Source: Synechococcus sp. CC9902
Lineage (GTDB): Bacteria > Cyanobacteriota > Cyanobacteriia > PCC-6307 > Cyanobiaceae
DNA length: 64,000 nt
Direction of reading: 5' to 3'
NCBI RefSeq assembly: GCF_000012505.1
Contig: NC_007513.1
Coordinates: 1,240,001-1,304,000 of the forward strand
Notes under the pieces: model-generated
Databases searched by the model: none
Seen by the model: the letters and a program-made list of their open reading frames with translations, nothing else
What the model was told of the DNA's origin: nothing
Translations under genes and position numbers: made by a program
In this document: positions 1 to 8,311 of the stretch, in pieces
Numbering within the stretch: the stretch's first letter is position 1
How the letters are laid out: every line of letters begins with the position of its first letter

Positions 1-750
1 AACGATGCCGAGAAGCCTGTCGGTGCCTGCAATGGATTTCGTGAGCTCAGCAAACGCCTCAGCCCCATCGCTGTTGAACGACAGGGTGACCTCCCAACTG
101 TTGGGATTGTTTTGCAACGGCTGACGGCCTGCCGTAACCAAATCCTTACCTGTTAGAGCAGCGGGCTCGAACTGTTGAACGATTTCCCCATTCACTTTCT
201 CAAGCAGCTGTTGCAACTGATCGATTTCGCTGGTGGACTCACCATCGAGACCAAAGAGCTTCTGCGCCTCCGCTAACTGGTCGAAATCGATCCCGTCGCT
301 GTTGTCTGGATCGCCATTGCGAGCTTGGTCTTCGCGCAACCGCAAAATGGCCCGGACTTGGGATCGCAACTGACGCAAACTTCTGAGATCTCCCTCCGCA
401 CCAGGCTTTTGTGCACGGAACTCCAACATCGCCGTACTGCCAAGCACCCGTGCAGCTCGCGTTGGATCTTGCTCGCCTGGGAGCTGAAGCACCAACTGGG
501 TATCACCCACGGTTTGAAGAGTCGACTCGGCCACACCAAGACCATTGACACGGCGCTCGAGCACGGCTTTCACCGCCTCCATTTCCTCGGAACCCACACG
601 GGTAATGTCCCCTGCCGGCTGCACCTGCACGGTGAGCTGACTGCCCCCGCGTAAATCAAGACCCAATTCCAACGGGGTCCGAAGCAAGAACATCCCAGCC
701 GCAATGGCCAAGGCAAGAACAAACGCAAACCAACCCTGATAACGCGCCAT
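1..750 (-). CDS. secD: Protein translocase subunit SecD, N-terminal part (cut by window edge)
   Basis: Read on the minus strand from ATG at 750 to the window edge with no stop. The protein opens with a hydrophobic segment (about residues 7-24) followed by LGLDLRGGSQL, the hallmark of SecD just after its first membrane helix, and then a soluble region of the periplasmic/lumenal P1 type. SecD works with SecF to drive late steps of Sec export using the proton motive force. It starts 5 bases after the pdhB stop, so it is probably co-transcribed with pdhB; secF would be expected beyond the window. Only about 250 residues are visible. Confidence 0.93.
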   Translation of the reverse strand, partial: MARYQGWFAFVLALAIAAGMFLLRTPLELGLDLRGGSQLTVQVQPAGDITRVGSEEMEAVKAVLERRVNGLGVAESTLQTVGDTQLVLQLPGEQDPTRAARVLGSTAMLEFRAQKPGAEGDLRSLRQLRSQVRAILRLREDQARNGDPDNSDGIDFDQLAEAQKLFGLDGESTSEIDQLQQLLEKVNGEIVQQFEPAALTGKDLVTAGRQPLQNNPNSWEVTLSFNSDGAEAFAELTKSIAGTDRLLGIV

Positions 751-755
751 CAACG

Positions 756-1739
756 TCAGAGACCCTTTGTGACCATCTCTTTCGCCGCCTCAACAATTTG
801 ATGGGGCTGAATGATGGTCAGATTTTCGAGGGAGCCGTTGTAGGGCGTTGGAATGTCTTGGCTCGACAGCCGAATCGGACGGGCATCGAGGTCGTCGAAA
901 CAGTGCTCGGTAATCAGCGCAAGGAGCTCAGCGCCAATTCCGCCAGTTTTCATACACTCTTCCACCACAATCACGCGGTGAGTCTTCCGAATCGAGCGAC
1001 CAATGGTGTCCATATCCAGAGGCTTCAAGCTGATCAGATCAATCAGCTCAACACTCACGCCTTCGGCCTCTAACTGCTCAACTGCCTTCAGGCAGTGATA
1101 CCGCATTCTCGAGTAGGTGATGATCGTGATGTCACTCCCCTCCTGCACGAGATCAGCTTGATCGAGGGCACAGGTGTAGTCGCCTTCGGGCAGCTCTTCT
1201 GTGAGGTTGTAAAGCAGCACATGTTCAAAGAAGAGAACGGGGTTGTTATCTCGAATCGCTGCCTTCATCAGGCCTTTGGCATTCGTGGGAGTACTGCAAG
1301 CCACGATTTTGATCCCGGGCACGGCATGGAAGTAAGCCTCAAGCCTTTGGCTGTGCTCAGCACCCAGTTGTCGGCCCACACCACCCGGACCGCGCACCAC
1401 TGTCGGAATCGTGAAATTACCTCCACTCGTGTACCTCAACATCCCCATGTTGTTGGAGATTTGGTTGAAGGCGAGCAGCAAAAAGCCCATATTCATCCCT
1501 TCCACAATCGGCCGTAAGCCGGTCATGGCAGCACCCACAGCCATGCCGGTGAAACCGTTCTCAGCGATGGGTGTATCGAGAACCCGTAGTTCACCGTATT
1601 TCTCATAAAGGTCTTTGGTGACCTTGTAACTGCCGCCGTATTGGCCGACGTCTTCCCCCATCACGCAGACGTAGGGATCGCGGGCCATCTCCTCATCGAT
1701 GGCTTCGCGCAGAGCGTTGAAGAGAAGTGTTCCTGCCAC
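756..1739 (-). CDS. pdhB: Pyruvate dehydrogenase E1 component, beta subunit
   Basis: 327 residues, the usual size for a stand-alone E1-beta. The N-terminus has the thiamine-diphosphate-domain signature [18 protein letters not shown], then [17 protein letters not shown] and [18 protein letters not shown], all typical of E1-beta of plastid/cyanobacterial type. The C-terminal transketolase domain includes [12 protein letters not shown]. The enzyme decarboxylates pyruvate with the alpha subunit (not in the window) to feed acetyl-CoA synthesis. It lies directly upstream of secD on the same strand, with a 5-base gap. Confidence 0.96.
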   Translation of the reverse strand: MAGTLLFNALREAIDEEMARDPYVCVMGEDVGQYGGSYKVTKDLYEKYGELRVLDTPIAENGFTGMAVGAAMTGLRPIVEGMNMGFLLLAFNQISNNMGMLRYTSGGNFTIPTVVRGPGGVGRQLGAEHSQRLEAYFHAVPGIKIVACSTPTNAKGLMKAAIRDNNPVLFFEHVLLYNLTEELPEGDYTCALDQADLVQEGSDITIITYSRMRYHCLKAVEQLEAEGVSVELIDLISLKPLDMDTIGRSIRKTHRVIVVEECMKTGGIGAELLALITEHCFDDLDARPIRLSSQDIPTPYNGSLENLTIIQPHQIVEAAKEMVTKGL

Positions 1740-1801
1740 GGCTTCACTGTGATCCCGGCTAATCCGGGGAATGAAGCCAAGCTATCTCAGCCTGAGCAAG
1801 C

Positions 1802-1897
1802 TCAACCGCCCGCAGCGAAGGTAAAGAGCAACAAAACAGACAACAACATGGCTGGCGACAACAGCAGCACCAGTTGACCGAGGTCATGGGGCGTCAT
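1802..1897 (-). CDS. Small hydrophobic protein, 31 residues
   Basis: An ATG at 1897 opens a 31-codon frame ending at TGA 1802. The start MTPHDLGQLV is followed by an almost uninterrupted run of Leu/Val/Phe/Ala that would form one membrane helix, then AAGG. It sits between the DUF3082 gene and pdhB on the same strand, filling a gap that otherwise would be empty in a tightly packed run. It resembles the size class of small photosynthetic or NDH subunits, but I recognise no known one (not PsaM, PetL, PetN or PsbX by sequence). No clear ribosome binding site is visible, so expression is uncertain. Confidence 0.4.
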   Translation of the reverse strand: MTPHDLGQLVLLLSPAMLLSVLLLFTFAAGG

Positions 1898-1922
1898 CCA
1901 ACCATCGCGAGATAAATCGACG

Positions 1923-2243
1923 CTAGGCAGGGTTCTGATCCTTGATCGTAAAAAGACTGCGAAGGAACACCAACGTCAAACCAAGGGCCACAAAGCTTGT
2001 GCTGAAGGTGGCGATGAACGACAACCCCACAAGCAGCGTCTTCAAGGTGACAGCAATGTTTTGGGCAATCGGTGAGCTGTAGTGCGGGGGATGAACAGCG
2101 AAATACACCACCATCCGTCGACTTAAACCCAGGGCTAGCCAAGCCAGGAAACCTGCCGTAAGTGCTCCAGACAAAAAGCTCAGAGGGCCTTTTCTCGGAT
2201 CCCGCGGTTCTTCGACTGAATCGGACGGGGTTGGGTCAGTCAT
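1923..2243 (-). CDS. DUF3082-type membrane protein
   Basis: 106 residues from the ATG at 2243, which overlaps the ispE stop as ATGA; an in-frame ATG at 2285 exists but would lie deep within ispE. The acidic, soluble N-terminus ([11 protein letters not shown]) is followed by two predicted membrane helices around [17 protein letters not shown] and [29 protein letters not shown]. The layout matches my memory of the cyanobacterial DUF3082 family, whose function is unknown to me. Overlap with ispE implies translational coupling. Confidence 0.75.
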   Translation of the reverse strand: MTDPTPSDSVEEPRDPRKGPLSFLSGALTAGFLAWLALGLSRRMVVYFAVHPPHYSSPIAQNIAVTLKTLLVGLSFIATFSTSFVALGLTLVFLRSLFTIKDQNPA

Positions 2244-3184
2244 GACGCAATCCTCACGCCATCGCTTCGTAATGAGCAAGCCCAAGCTTTTAACCCTGCT
2301 GCCTTGAGCTTTGGAGAGAGGTCAGCAGCAGCCTGATCGCACTGGTCTTGATCGCCAAACAGGGCAAAACAACTGGGTCCCGAGCCGCTCATGGCAACCG
2401 CGAGGGGCGTGGGGAGCGTCTGGAGCAATTGAAGCGACACCTGAACCGCCTGCGTTTCCGCTGCCACCACCACCTGCAAATCATTCCGAAGAGGCGGAGG
2501 GCACCCAGCCCGCAGTGGCTGAAGCCATGGGGCCTCCCGCAGGTCGCGTCGGCGCTGCTCAAACGCCACCTCCCCCTCGAGGTAATTCTTTCCTTTGAGC
2601 TCCTTACAACGTTGATAGGCCCATGGAGTGGACACACTCACTAAGGGATCTTTCACCAACAGCACGGCCAATCCCTCGGCTGTGGGAGGCACGGGTTCCA
2701 ACAGCTCACCACGTCCAAAACAAAGCTGCGTGCCACCAGCCACGCAAAACGGCATATCCGAGCCGAGTTCAGCCGCCATCGACTCGAGAGCCTCTGCGGT
2801 GTAACCGAGACCCCACAACGCATTCAGTCCCACCAGGGCCGCTGCACCGTCACTAGAGCCGCCCGCCAATCCCGCTCCGATCGGAATTCGTTTCTCCAGA
2901 TACATCGAGACCCCAAGCTCGTTAAAGCCCGACCGAGCCCGCAGCAGCTCAGCTGCCTTCAGCACCAAGTTGTCGGCACCAGTGCTCAGGCTGGAATCAT
3001 CACAACGAAGGGTGATTTGTGCGTCAGCCGTGTTGGTGAACTGGAGGGAATCGGCCAGGTCGATGCTTTGCATCACCATCGCCAATTCATGAAATCCATC
3101 AGACCGCAGTCCCAGCACCTCCAAGTGCAAATTCACCTTGGCCGGTGCCGTCACAGTGAGCATGGCGATCGGAAGGCGACTCAA
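2240..3184 (-). CDS. ispE: 4-diphosphocytidyl-2-C-methyl-D-erythritol kinase
   Basis: GHMP kinase of the MEP isoprenoid pathway that phosphorylates CDP-methylerythritol; supplies precursors for carotenoids, the chlorophyll tail and quinones. Visible are the N-terminal [13 protein letters not shown] strand, the ATP-binding glycine-rich loop [20 protein letters not shown] (about residues 95-114) and the C-terminal [13 protein letters not shown] motif. 314 residues is normal. The start at 3184 overlaps the rsmA stop by 4 bases; ATG at 3163 (MLTVTAPAK) is an alternative that would trim 7 residues. Confidence 0.95.
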   Translation of the reverse strand: MSRLPIAMLTVTAPAKVNLHLEVLGLRSDGFHELAMVMQSIDLADSLQFTNTADAQITLRCDDSSLSTGADNLVLKAAELLRARSGFNELGVSMYLEKRIPIGAGLAGGSSDGAAALVGLNALWGLGYTAEALESMAAELGSDMPFCVAGGTQLCFGRGELLEPVPPTAEGLAVLLVKDPLVSVSTPWAYQRCKELKGKNYLEGEVAFEQRRRDLREAPWLQPLRAGCPPPLRNDLQVVVAAETQAVQVSLQLLQTLPTPLAVAMSGSGPSCFALFGDQDQCDQAAADLSPKLKAAGLKAWACSLRSDGVRIAS

Positions 3185-4005
3185 ACGTCTTGATTCAAAC
3201 CCCTAGCGAGGGCAACCCAGGCCTCAGCAGCCACCTCTTGGGGACGCTGTTGCAGGCTGATTCCCACCGAGGCAGCCAACGGTTCCAAAACCTGAGGGTC
3301 GATTACACCGGCCAGGGTGTTGCGCAACATCTTCCGCCTCGCCTGAAAGGCCTGCTTCAGCAATGCTTCGACGCGACTCGCAAGGTCGATGGGCAGGCGC
3401 CTCTCTGGGGGAAATGGCTTGAGCAGGATGACTTCCGACTGCACCTTCGGTGGTGGTTGAAAACACCGGGGCGGCACGGGGCAGACCAAGGAACAATCCG
3501 CCAAAAGCTGCATGCGAACACTCAAAGCACTGAAGCTGCTCCGCCCGGGCTTGGCGCGAATCCGTTCGGCCACTTCTTTTTGTAGAAGCAGCACCAGACA
3601 GTCATAGGTGGGCTCGACTGGACGATCGAGGCGGCCGATCAGTCGCGCCAGCAATGGACCCGTGATGTTGTACGGAATATTGGCAACAACTTTGTTGGCA
3701 AATCCGCCATCGACCAGGTGGAGCGGCGCCTCCAAGACATCGCCCTCGCGAAGGCTGAACCTGCTCTCGGATCCAAAACGATCGTGCAAACCCCGCACCA
3801 AGTCGCGGTCCAATTCGATCGCATGGATTTGGGCCGCCGGTGAGGCCAGTAAACGCTCCGTCAAAGCACCACGACCGGGACCGACCTCCAACACGCAGTC
3901 GTCTTGCTGCAGACGGGCGGCCTCAACGATCTGATCCAGCACCCGCGCATCACGCAGCCAGTGCTGACCAAAACGCTTACGGGCGGTATGGCCTGAAAAG
4001 GACAT
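3181..4005 (-). CDS. rsmA: 16S rRNA (adenine1518/1519-N6)-dimethyltransferase
   Basis: RsmA/KsgA dimethylates two adjacent adenines in the 3'-terminal hairpin of 16S rRNA. The protein begins with the family signature [10 protein letters not shown], then the S-adenosylmethionine site [16 protein letters not shown] and the catalytic [11 protein letters not shown] motif (NxPY). 274 residues is the usual length. The gene precedes ispE with a 4-base overlap, an arrangement common in cyanobacteria and many other bacteria. Confidence 0.96.
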   Translation of the reverse strand: MSFSGHTARKRFGQHWLRDARVLDQIVEAARLQQDDCVLEVGPGRGALTERLLASPAAQIHAIELDRDLVRGLHDRFGSESRFSLREGDVLEAPLHLVDGGFANKVVANIPYNITGPLLARLIGRLDRPVEPTYDCLVLLLQKEVAERIRAKPGRSSFSALSVRMQLLADCSLVCPVPPRCFQPPPKVQSEVILLKPFPPERRLPIDLASRVEALLKQAFQARRKMLRNTLAGVIDPQVLEPLAASVGISLQQRPQEVAAEAWVALARGLNQDV

Positions 4006-4087
4006 CTCGGTTTCGGGATTCCCTAACTGGATTGCTTCACTGTGCCCGAAGCCGGGACGAGCCGGTGAACCAACACAACGGCAGCGG

Positions 4088-4498
4088 TCAACTCAATTGA
4101 TGAATGGCCAACCAGCGCACGCGTGTTGCGGAGCCGGACAGGTTGACGAGGGCCAACACCACCTGAAGGAGCTGATGACCAGCATCTGGATGGTGGGATC
4201 GCCAACAGTTAATCGCCCGCGCCAAGCGTCGTCGCTTATGGCTGTGAAAGGCATCCAAACCGCCTCGGTCATGCCGTTGAGCCGTCCGACCTTTCACCTC
4301 CACAACCAACAAGCGTTGATCTTTCTGCAGCACCAGATCCAATTCCCCCCAACGGCAGGACCAGTTCCGATCGAGCAACACCCAGCCCTTGCGTTGCAAA
4401 AGCTGGAAAGCGATCTCTTCGGCTCGATCCCCCTGAATCTGTTGCTTGGTCAAACCCTGATGCCCTACACGTCTATCTGAATTCCCAGGACGTCCCAT
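4088..4498 (-). CDS. YraN/UPF0102 family nuclease-fold protein
   Basis: 136 residues. The core GDRAEEIAFQLLQRKGW then RWGELDLVLQKDQRLLVVEVKGR contains the E-x-D...E-x-K pattern of the restriction-endonuclease-like fold, which defines UPF0102. Homologues are suspected to process DNA, but no firm role is known to me. The frame extends upstream of ATG 4498 to a TAG without another ATG/GTG/TTG, so 4498 is the start. It begins the leftward run toward rsmA and is divergent from the pentapeptide gene. Confidence 0.88.
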   Translation of the reverse strand: MGRPGNSDRRVGHQGLTKQQIQGDRAEEIAFQLLQRKGWVLLDRNWSCRWGELDLVLQKDQRLLVVEVKGRTAQRHDRGGLDAFHSHKRRRLARAINCWRSHHPDAGHQLLQVVLALVNLSGSATRVRWLAIHQLS

Positions 4499-4527
4499 CG
4501 CGGCGCGATCCGAGCCAGTCCCATCAA

Positions 4528-4564
4528 AGTCGCTGTCTTCGGAGTCGCTGTCTTCAGAGTCGCC
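4528..4564. repeat. 15-bp tandem repeat in a divergent promoter region
   Basis: Two copies of a 15-bp unit (AGTCGCTGTCTTCGG at 4528, AGTCGCTGTCTTCAG at 4543) followed by a partial third copy. It occupies the short space between the divergent yraN and pentapeptide genes. Read leftward it would code for an acidic Ser-Glu-Asp repeat in the yraN frame, but no start codon lies upstream of it. Confidence 0.8.
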
Positions 4565-4585
4565 CTAGGGTTATGTCATCACGGG

Positions 4586-5083
4586 ATGGAATCAATGCGT
4601 CGCCGACCGCTGGCTTTGTTAGCTGCATTGCTTCTTCTACTAACGCCTCTCCTTTACGCCGCAGCGCCAGTACGCGCGGCGGTGGATGTTGCGAAGCAAG
4701 TGCTGATTGGTGCTGATTACGCCAACAAAGATCTCGTCGGGGCCACCTTCAACCTCAGCAATCTTCGCGAAGCCGATCTCTCCGGCTCCGATCTCCGTGG
4801 AGCCAGTTTGTACGGGGCCAAGCTCCAGGATGCCGACCTCAGCGACACCGACCTGCGTGAAGCCACCTTGGATTCAGCGGTCATGACCGGAACCAACCTC
4901 AGCAATGCAGTGATGGAAGGTGCCTTTGCTTTCAACACCCGTTTCAAAGATGTTGTGATTACCGGGGCTGACTTCACCGATGTCCCCATGCGCCCTGATC
5001 AGCTGAAAAGTCTTTGCAGCGTGGCTGACGGCACTAACCCCGTTACCGGCCGGAGCACCCGCGAAAGCCTTGGCTGCAGCTGA
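4586..5083 (+). CDS. Exported pentapeptide-repeat protein
   Basis: 165 residues. An N-terminal signal peptide (MRRRPLALLAALLLLLTPLLYAAAPVRAA) suggests delivery to the periplasm or thylakoid lumen. It is followed by about 13 A(D/N)LXX pentapeptides (GATFNLSNLREADLSGSDLR...), which fold as a right-handed quadrilateral beta-helix. The short C-terminal part ends with DQLKSLCSVADGTNPVTGRSTRESLGCS, a conserved tail with two Cys seen in cyanobacterial lumenal pentapeptide proteins. The start could also be ATG 4595, which gives a cleaner signal peptide. Its molecular role is not known. Confidence 0.85.
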   Translation: MESMRRRPLALLAALLLLLTPLLYAAAPVRAAVDVAKQVLIGADYANKDLVGATFNLSNLREADLSGSDLRGASLYGAKLQDADLSDTDLREATLDSAVMTGTNLSNAVMEGAFAFNTRFKDVVITGADFTDVPMRPDQLKSLCSVADGTNPVTGRSTRESLGCS

Positions 5084-5086
5084 GCG

Positions 5087-5497
5087 ATGAGTTTCGATTC
5101 CCGCAGCTTGGATCGCTTGCGTGAACTCGGCAGAAGCTTGCCCAAACGGCTGCCTGAGCCCGAGTCCGCGGTGACGCCCAAGGCCCGTCAAGTGCGCCAC
5201 AAAGTTGAAACCGAGCAAGATCCCGACGTCCTCTTTCGGGAGTTGATGCAAGTGAGCCCTGATGGTCAAGTGCCTGAGCACTTAATGGCCCGCCTCAAGC
5301 AACTCGAAGAGCAGCGCTCTCCGCAAAGGCGTAGCCCTAGCGATGCCGCCAACCTCCCTCCCCTTCCCAAAACACAGACCGGACAAGGCAAAACAACCCG
5401 TCCCCAGCGCCCCAATGTTCCCGCCGGCAGCGAAGAAGAAACCCTCTATGTGGCCTTCAGCCAATTGCTGCTCGAGGACGACGAGAGCAGCGATTGA
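5087..5497 (+). CDS. Unknown hydrophilic protein upstream of rlmH
   Basis: 136 residues, no membrane segment and no motif I recognise. The N-terminal half contains a helix-rich stretch ([19 protein letters not shown]) and a conserved-looking segment [27 protein letters not shown]; the middle is Pro/Gln/Thr-rich and likely disordered, and the C-terminus is strongly acidic ([10 protein letters not shown]). It starts 3 bases after the pentapeptide stop, and its stop codon overlaps the TTG start of rlmH, so the three genes are likely one transcript. Confidence 0.75.
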   Translation: MSFDSRSLDRLRELGRSLPKRLPEPESAVTPKARQVRHKVETEQDPDVLFRELMQVSPDGQVPEHLMARLKQLEEQRSPQRRSPSDAANLPPLPKTQTGQGKTTRPQRPNVPAGSEEETLYVAFSQLLLEDDESSD

Positions 5498-5928
5498 ATC
5501 CCTCACGCTGTCGGATTTTGGCGGTGGGCAAAGTTCGCCGCGATTGGATTCAAAAGGGAATTGAGTTGTATCTGAAGCGCCTCCCAGGCCTCACCGTGAC
5601 GGAACTACGGGACAGTTCCCCCGAAAAAGAAGCCGACAGCATTCGTGCCGCCCTACGTCCTGATGAGACCTTGATTGCCCTGATGGAACAAGGGGAGTGC
5701 TTGGGATCGATTCCCTTTGCCAGGCGGTTGAAGCAGTTCGAGAACGAACGACTTGTTTTTGTGATTGGTGGTGCCGATGGACTCACCGCTGAGCTCAAGT
5801 TGCAGGCGCAATGGCAACTGAGCTTGTCGCCACTGACCTTTCCCCATGAACTGGCTCGACTGATGCTGGTTGAGCAACTGTTTCGTGCCCAGTCCATCGT
5901 GCAAGGACGTCCCTACCACCGCGCTTAA
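5494..5928 (+). CDS. rlmH: 23S rRNA (pseudouridine1915-N3)-methyltransferase
   Basis: 144-residue SPOUT methyltransferase that modifies pseudouridine 1915 in helix 69 of 23S rRNA. Visible motifs are [22 protein letters not shown] at the N-terminus, FVIGGADGL (SAM knot) and the C-terminal [26 protein letters not shown]...GRPYHRA that ends almost every RlmH. The only start that retains the first beta-strand is TTG at 5494, overlapping the stop of the preceding gene (TTGA). Confidence 0.95.
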   Translation: MNPSRCRILAVGKVRRDWIQKGIELYLKRLPGLTVTELRDSSPEKEADSIRAALRPDETLIALMEQGECLGSIPFARRLKQFENERLVFVIGGADGLTAELKLQAQWQLSLSPLTFPHELARLMLVEQLFRAQSIVQGRPYHRA

Positions 5929-5966
5929 TGATGAGATCACCCCGGATGGCTCTCTAGGGTTCCGCC

Positions 5967-6824
5967 ATGACTTGCGATGCCCACAGCTCATCCATGCGCC
6001 TCGCACTGCTTTCGCCAGTGCACGGGACTTCGATTGAGCACATTGCCCGACAGTTAGACAATTATCGGGTTTTTCTAGCTCCCTTTGAGTTACGCCACTA
6101 CCTGCATGTCTCATTCGGAAGTAATGAGAATTTTGAAACAGACCTTACAGCTTTCGCTGCTCGGGAAGGTCACGACATCGTCTTTACCAAACGCAGAAGG
6201 TTAACTTGGCGTTATTGCACCGCTAATGCTTTATCAGAACTCATCAATACCGCACAATCTCATCCATGCGATCATGATGCTGTCCTGATCCACACTGATG
6301 CCGATCTGATCTTCTCAAAAGACATCAAACAATCTATTCTGTCAGGCTTGATTCACTGTGGAGATAAACAGTTCAGAATTCGAACCAAATGGAAATGGAT
6401 CGAACGTTCTCTCTCAGATCCCAGACTTCAGAGATTCGCAAATTTATATTTTGAAGGCGATTTCAAAAAGCTTAGAAGAGGTCGCATTTGCGGATGCTCA
6501 ATGCCATGGAACATCTTTGAAAAATTCAGCAAAATCTATCTTTCCGAATTCAATGATACTTACTTCGAATCTACAATTGATACACAATGGCCCTTAACAG
6601 AGGTCTCGATTCCTTCCATACTCAAAATCGTTATGGGAGAGGACTACCAATTCATGCCTCCTCTGATTTCAGCACCAAAGAAGAAACATATAACCATTCG
6701 GGATATATCAAGCGCTCTCAAAAAAGGTACCAGCTTCGGCCTCAAAAAAATTGCAAGAGACACTAACAGCGAGGCCTTTCAATACCTGATGCAGCTACAG
6801 GAACAAGCCGCACAAGAGAACTGA
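5967..6824 (+). CDS. Glycosyltransferase-like protein (DxD motif), AT-rich
   Basis: 285 residues. An N-terminal strand RLALLSPVHGTS, a central VLIHTDADLIFSKD with a DxD-type metal/sugar-nucleotide motif (D-A-D), and a downstream region with several Trp, Arg and Cys residues resemble the beta-1,6-N-acetylglucosaminyltransferase-like or other GT-A families, but I cannot name the family. The C-terminal 60 residues are Lys/Gln-rich. An AGGG sits 7 bases before ATG 5967; ATG 5994 is an alternative. From about 6060 onward the DNA is clearly AT-richer with codons unlike its neighbours, which suggests horizontal acquisition. The next gene starts 2 bases after its stop. Confidence 0.6.
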   Translation: MTCDAHSSSMRLALLSPVHGTSIEHIARQLDNYRVFLAPFELRHYLHVSFGSNENFETDLTAFAAREGHDIVFTKRRRLTWRYCTANALSELINTAQSHPCDHDAVLIHTDADLIFSKDIKQSILSGLIHCGDKQFRIRTKWKWIERSLSDPRLQRFANLYFEGDFKKLRRGRICGCSMPWNIFEKFSKIYLSEFNDTYFESTIDTQWPLTEVSIPSILKIVMGEDYQFMPPLISAPKKKHITIRDISSALKKGTSFGLKKIARDTNSEAFQYLMQLQEQAAQEN

Positions 6825-6826
6825 AC

Positions 6827-7426
6827 ATGCTGCAAGTAGTAGACAACTTATTACCGCCGATCGCCCTGCAGGAGTTGCGCGACCTCTGCAACATTCATGA
6901 GCGCCTCAAACAACAGCATCCCAGCGACGCCTTATTTAGTTGGCGGCCTGATTCCGGCAGGGCACGGTCGTCCCATGCACCGGAGCAACAAGCCGCAATG
7001 GACACCTACCTGCACCAACACTTGCGTCCTCTTGTTTCCCCTTGGTGCCCCCAAGCCACCGGCGCGGAATGGTGGTGCAACACCAATAACCACCTCGACT
7101 GGCATATCGACAAAGACGAGGTGAGCTACCGCGAGAACGGCCGCTACTCCCTACCCCTTCTTTCCACCGTTTTTTATCCGCACGTGAGTTGCGCAGGTGG
7201 TGAGCTTCTTGTGGCCGACAACCCACCCGTCACCCAAGAACAAACCGGGCCACCGCCACATTTCCGCTCCGTCATCTCCGTCCCCCCCGTCCTGAACCGA
7301 CTGGTGATTTTTTCCCCCGGGATCCTGCACAGAATCAACCCCCTAGAAGGAGAGCGCTACTCAGTGGCCGTCAATCTTTGGAGCCATGAACCCCTCACCA
7401 CGCAGGAGTCAGCGCCACCGGCTTGA
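6827..7426 (+). CDS. 2-oxoglutarate/Fe(II)-dependent oxygenase family protein
   Basis: 199 residues. The facial-triad pattern is visible: H-x-D in LDWHIDKDE, and a distal His plus a 2-oxoglutarate-binding Arg in GILHRINPLEGERYSVAVNLW, within a double-stranded beta-helix of prolyl-4-hydroxylase type (STVFYPHVSCAGGELLVAD before, VIFSPG after). The substrate is unknown. It starts 2 bases after the glycosyltransferase-like gene, so the two products probably act together, perhaps on a glycan or a glycosylated protein. The 3' end overlaps the convergent next gene by 32 bases. Confidence 0.8.
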   Translation: MLQVVDNLLPPIALQELRDLCNIHERLKQQHPSDALFSWRPDSGRARSSHAPEQQAAMDTYLHQHLRPLVSPWCPQATGAEWWCNTNNHLDWHIDKDEVSYRENGRYSLPLLSTVFYPHVSCAGGELLVADNPPVTQEQTGPPPHFRSVISVPPVLNRLVIFSPGILHRINPLEGERYSVAVNLWSHEPLTTQESAPPA

Positions 7427-7808
7427 ACTTCTCCACAGCCATCGTCCAAGCACGTGACGACATGGCTTGTAGAGCCGCCTTCAACGCTTCTGTATCACCC
7501 GTCCTCAGCCAAGCCGCCTTGACCGCCGGCAGATCTTCCGGCAAGCACTCGATCGGCAGCTCCACCAGCAGGAGGCTGTGCAACCCAGCAGCCCGCTGCA
7601 GCGCACCCTCATCACTGCGCTGCCACACCCGAAGCAACAGCTCAAGCGCCAACGCGTGGCCAAGCACCTGGGGGACCTCGCCCTCAGGCGCCACCTCCGC
7701 CTGCGACCGCCCCGCCAAGGGCAACGCCCGTCGCCCTTGCTGATCAAACAACGCCAATGCAATCAGATACGGGGTATCGGCCACCGCAAACCACACAAGA
7801 ACCTCCAT
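7395..7808 (-). CDS. Unknown protein, divergent from umuD
   Basis: 137 residues from ATG 7808 (MEVLVWFAVADTPYLIALALFD); ATG 7829 is an alternative giving seven extra residues. Rich in Ala and Leu, probably all-helical after a short beta-like N-terminus; no known motif. Its start lies only 27 bases from the LexA box at 7836-7849, so it may be part of the same damage-response divergon as umuDC. I do not recognise the family. Confidence 0.65.
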   Translation of the reverse strand: MEVLVWFAVADTPYLIALALFDQQGRRALPLAGRSQAEVAPEGEVPQVLGHALALELLLRVWQRSDEGALQRAAGLHSLLLVELPIECLPEDLPAVKAAWLRTGDTEALKAALQAMSSRAWTMAVEKFKPVALTPAW

Positions 7809-7835
7809 CCTCACCGGCAAGGGAGTCAAAATAAA

Positions 7836-7849
7836 AGTACATTTGTACT
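7836..7849. promoter_or_regulatory. LexA (SOS) operator
   Basis: AGTACATTTGTACT is a near-perfect palindrome (AGTACA / TGTACT) and fits the cyanobacterial LexA consensus RGTACNNNDGTWCB at every position. It lies 13 bases before the proposed TTG start of umuD and 27 bases before the divergent gene at 7808. Repressor bound here would block umuDC transcription until RecA-stimulated LexA inactivation, if LexA acts classically in this organism. Confidence 0.88.
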
Positions 7850-7862
7850 ATTCAGGAATCCG

Positions 7863-8306
7863 TTGGTCTTGGCCTTGAACTTCCAGCGCATCCCGCGACC
7901 GCTACACGCCAGCCGGCCGCAGCAGATCCTCCCTTTGGTGAGCGAGCGCGTTCCAGCCGGGTTCCCGTCCCCGGCCGACGATTACGTGGAGATGGGCATT
8001 GACCTCAATGAGCAATTAATCCGCCATCCCGGCAGCACCTTTTTCTTGAAAGTGAGCGGCGAATCGATGACGGAAGCCGGCATCCATGACGGCGACTTGC
8101 TGGTCGTCGACCGCAGCCTCGACCCACGGCCCGGACGCGTCGTCGTAGCCGTGCTGGACGGGGCCTTCACGCTGAAACGCTTGGCCCGTCATCACGGGCG
8201 TCTCCGACTGGAAGCGGCCCATCCGGACTACCCACCTTTGGAACTCCAACACTGCAGTGATGTGCAGATCTGGGGCATCGCCATTTATGTCATCCATCCC
8301 CTCTGA
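7863..8306 (+). CDS. umuD: UmuD-like auto-cleaving subunit of translesion polymerase V
   Basis: S24 peptidase family. The autocleavage site VPAGFPSPADDYVE (Ala32-Gly33 by this start) matches the Cys-Gly site of E. coli UmuD. The catalytic Ser is in KVSGESM (Ser68) and the Lys in DGAFTLKRL (Lys105), spaced 37 residues as in E. coli (60/97). No ATG or GTG lies upstream of the cleavage site within the conserved region; TTG 7863 has AGGA 5-6 bases before it and is chosen, with TTG 7869 and 7875 as alternatives. It is followed by umuC after 5 bases. Confidence 0.88.
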   Translation: MVLALNFQRIPRPLHASRPQQILPLVSERVPAGFPSPADDYVEMGIDLNEQLIRHPGSTFFLKVSGESMTEAGIHDGDLLVVDRSLDPRPGRVVVAVLDGAFTLKRLARHHGRLRLEAAHPDYPPLELQHCSDVQIWGIAIYVIHPL

Positions 8307-8311
8307 GCGGC

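Noticed and set aside
4499-4565. Acidic in-frame extension of YraN
   Set aside because: No ATG, GTG or TTG occurs between the upstream TAG and the ATG at 4498, so it is not normally translatable.
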